Assembly (NCBI GenBank): GCA_030149285.1
Contig: JASBRU010000005.1
Coordinates: 186,001 to 250,000 of the forward strand
Source of the DNA: Flavobacteriales bacterium
GTDB taxonomy: Bacteria > Bacteroidota > Bacteroidia > Flavobacteriales > JASBRU01
Reading direction: 5' to 3'
Length of the DNA stretch: 64,000 nt
In this document: positions 62,456 to 64,000 of the stretch, in pieces
Layout of the letters: each line of letters opens with the position of its first letter
Numbering within the stretch: the first letter of the stretch is position 1
Notes under the pieces: generated by a model
The model's database searches: none
What the model was told of the DNA's origin: nothing
Seen by the model: the letters and a program-made list of their open reading frames with translations, nothing else
Position numbers and translations under genes: made by a program

Positions 62456-63550
62456 CTATAGATAATTAATAGGGTTCGTATTTATTTCTGATAAAGAGAG
62501 TGCAAAATTAGCAAATTTTTTGCTAAGTATATCATATAAAAGCTGTTTCGTAAACTGCTCGCTTTCATAATGCCCAATATCAGCAATTACTATCTTGTTT
62601 TCAGCATCAAAAAACTGATGGTATTTATAGTCTGCTGTTACAAAAACGTCTGCATTTGCAGCAATAGCATTAGGTAGCAAAAAACTACCCGAGCCGCCAC
62701 AAATAGCTACCCTCTTTACTTTTTTATTTAAAAGGTTGGTATAACGCACTACACCTGCACCCATTTTTTCTTTTACTAACTTTAAAAAATCTAGCTCGTT
62801 CACCTCTTCTGTAAGCTCTGCTATCATACCACTGCCCACATTACTGTTGCTATTATCTAAGCTATATATGTCATATGCTACTTCTTCATAAGGATGTGCT
62901 TTAAGTAATGCTTTTACAACCTTACCCTGTAGATGAGCAGAGAAAATAGTTTCTATTTTGGTTTCATTTTCATGATGTCGCTCTCCAATTTCACCAACAT
63001 GTGGGTTAGTACCCTCGTTAGCTCTAAAAGAGCCTACTCCTTGCATAGAGAAACTACATTCATCATAGGCCCCTATATTTCCTGCTCCTACCTCAAACAA
63101 AGCAGTTTTTACCTGTTCAGCATTTTGATGGGGTACATAAGTAACCAGTTTTTTAAGTAAGCCAACTTTGGGCGATAGAATACGGGTATTTTGTAAACCC
63201 AATCGTTCACAAATCATTTGATTTACACCATTATGCACATTATCTAAATTGGTATGAATAGCATATATGGCCACATTATTTTTAATGGCTTTAATTACTG
63301 TACGTTCTACATAGTTTTTACCATTTAGCTTTTTAAGCCCTGAAAAAACTATTGGATGATGTGCAATAATAAGCTCACATCCTTTACTTACAGCCTCCTC
63401 TACTACATCTTCTGTAACATCTAATGAAATTAAGACATGGGAAACCTCAGCACTGGGTTCACCAACTATTAATCCTGAATTATCATAAGACTCTTGATAA
63501 GAAAGCGGAGCGATTTGCTCTAAGTAAGAAGTAATGTCTGCTATTTTCAT
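62456..63550 (-). CDS. Nif3-like dinuclear metal protein (YqfO/YbgI family)
   Basis: This 364-residue protein belongs to the Nif3/GTP cyclohydrolase I type 2 family. Metal ligands are in IIAHHPIVFSGLKKLNG, HTNLDNVHNG, and the C-terminal DIGHYESEQF. The length shows the inserted central domain (about residues 120-230, PII-like), as in the longer YqfO form. A true enzyme activity is not established. It is the first gene of a minus-strand set with the coiled-coil protein, and is divergent from lpxK. Confidence 0.9.
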   Translation of the reverse strand: MKIADITSYLEQIAPLSYQESYDNSGLIVGEPSAEVSHVLISLDVTEDVVEEAVSKGCELIIAHHPIVFSGLKKLNGKNYVERTVIKAIKNNVAIYAIHTNLDNVHNGVNQMICERLGLQNTRILSPKVGLLKKLVTYVPHQNAEQVKTALFEVGAGNIGAYDECSFSMQGVGSFRANEGTNPHVGEIGERHHENETKIETIFSAHLQGKVVKALLKAHPYEEVAYDIYSLDNSNSNVGSGMIAELTEEVNELDFLKLVKEKMGAGVVRYTNLLNKKVKRVAICGGSGSFLLPNAIAANADVFVTADYKYHQFFDAENKIVIADIGHYESEQFTKQLLYDILSKKFANFALSLSEINTNPINYL

Positions 63551-63607
63551 GAGTTCAATATTACTAAATTTATAAGTTCTACGTTAGCTTTTTGTAGTTT
63601 AGCTGCC

Positions 63608-64000
63608 ATGAAAATATTGAGATTTTTACTTTTTCCCCTTTCTATTATTTACGGAATCATATTATGGCTCCGTAATAAATTATTCGATTGGGGGATTTTT
63701 AAATCTCAAAAATATATAACACCTATTATTGCTATTGGTAACCTAAGCACAGGAGGCACTGGTAAAACCCCGCATACAGAATACTTAATTCATCTATTTA
63801 AGGAGCACTATAAAATGGCTGTATTAAGCAGAGGGTATGGCAGAAACACAAGCGGGTATTTAAAAGCAAATAACAATCATACTGCGAGTGATATAGGCGA
63901 TGAACCCAAACAATATTTTGACAAATTTGACAACATAACCGTTGCTGTAAGCGAAAAACGAGTTATTGGTATTGAAGAGTTATTAAAAACTAATAAACCC
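63608..64000 (+). CDS. lpxK: Tetraacyldisaccharide 4'-kinase (partial)
   Basis: I translated this by eye from the ATG at 63608; the 131 residues seen have no stop and run off the window. MKILRFLLFPLSIIYGII (membrane-associated helix) is followed by the P-loop GNLSTGGTGKTP and LSRGYGRNTSGYL, which are diagnostic. LpxK adds the 4'-phosphate to lipid A precursors at the inner membrane. It is divergent from the Nif3-like gene. Confidence 0.95.
   Translation, partial: MKILRFLLFPLSIIYGIILWLRNKLFDWGIFKSQKYITPIIAIGNLSTGGTGKTPHTEYLIHLFKEHYKMAVLSRGYGRNTSGYLKANNNHTASDIGDEPKQYFDKFDNITVAVSEKRVIGIEELLKTNKP

Noticed and set aside
1-64000. A CRISPR array, insertion sequence, prophage or rRNA operon
   Set aside because: None of the needed repeats, genes or conserved RNA segments are visible anywhere in the window.

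Overview
The window is a chromosomal segment of a Bacteroidota bacterium, most likely a marine member of the Flavobacteriia/Flavobacteriales. The evidence is the low G+C content, A-rich translation starts without strong Shine-Dalgarno sites, promoter-like TAnnTTTG boxes, a Bacteroidota-type Rho with a long Asn/Arg-rich linker, a type IX secretion (T9SS) sorting domain, acidic signals just after lipoprotein cysteines, and many families typical of this phylum (DUF2911, DUF4199, DUF4293, DUF6263, DUF6702, BT0820-type phosphatase, fused IcmF). There are no rRNAs, insertion sequences, phage genes or CRISPR arrays. One tRNA (Glu-UUC) is present. No gap between genes exceeds 300 bases.

Layout. 1-2.0 kb: a truncated membrane protein gene and four small unknown genes that look like an accessory, possibly immunity-type, cluster; two of them share a near-identical 25-bp leader. 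2.1-9.4 kb: housekeeping (DUF2911, MsbA-like ABC exporter, truA, a YfcE-like phosphoesterase, rho, mpl). 9.4-12.8 kb: an operon of three MbnP-like lipoproteins and one diheme MauG/cytochrome-c-peroxidase relative (MbnH-like), a probable surface copper-handling system. 13-21.8 kb: M14 carboxypeptidase, Nudix hydrolase, two DUF6263 paralogues, OxyR with its redox cysteine pair, DsbA-family protein, T9SS-exported PhoD-type phosphatase, DUF4199 protein and a membrane-tethered LuxR-type regulator. 21.9-25.3 kb: the 1127-residue fused isobutyryl-CoA mutase icmF.

25.3-37.4 kb: a long, tightly packed minus-strand run starting with radC and wecB and carrying two GT-C glycosyltransferases, a dolichol-phosphate-sugar-synthase-like GT2, an alpha/alpha-toroid protein, an AAC(3)-fold acetyltransferase, a short-chain reductase, a polysaccharide deacetylase and a FemAB/GNAT-like transferase. 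It reads as an uncharacterised surface glycan or glycolipid pathway. 37.5-50.4 kb: a repeat-rich secreted protein, rpsT, tRNA-Glu, proS, a low-complexity lipoprotein with a FadL-type porin, then folE-cysS-yidD-(TolB-like)-lgt-DUF192. 50.4-53.9 kb: DUF6702-HupE/UreJ-M1 peptidase operon. 53.9-60.1 kb: BNR-repeat protein, pepE, elbB, gpmI, BT0820-type phosphatase, map, methyltransferase. 60.1-64 kb: TPR protein, a coiled-coil protein with a cysteine-less zinc ribbon, Nif3-like protein and the 5' part of lpxK.

The observations I rate highest are the three-MbnP/one-MbnH locus, in which one MbnP copy lacks both motif tryptophans; the glycan operon, whose gene set resembles exosortase-linked loci but has no exosortase; the repeated leader before two unknown genes; and a terminator-like hairpin directly before the TPR gene start.
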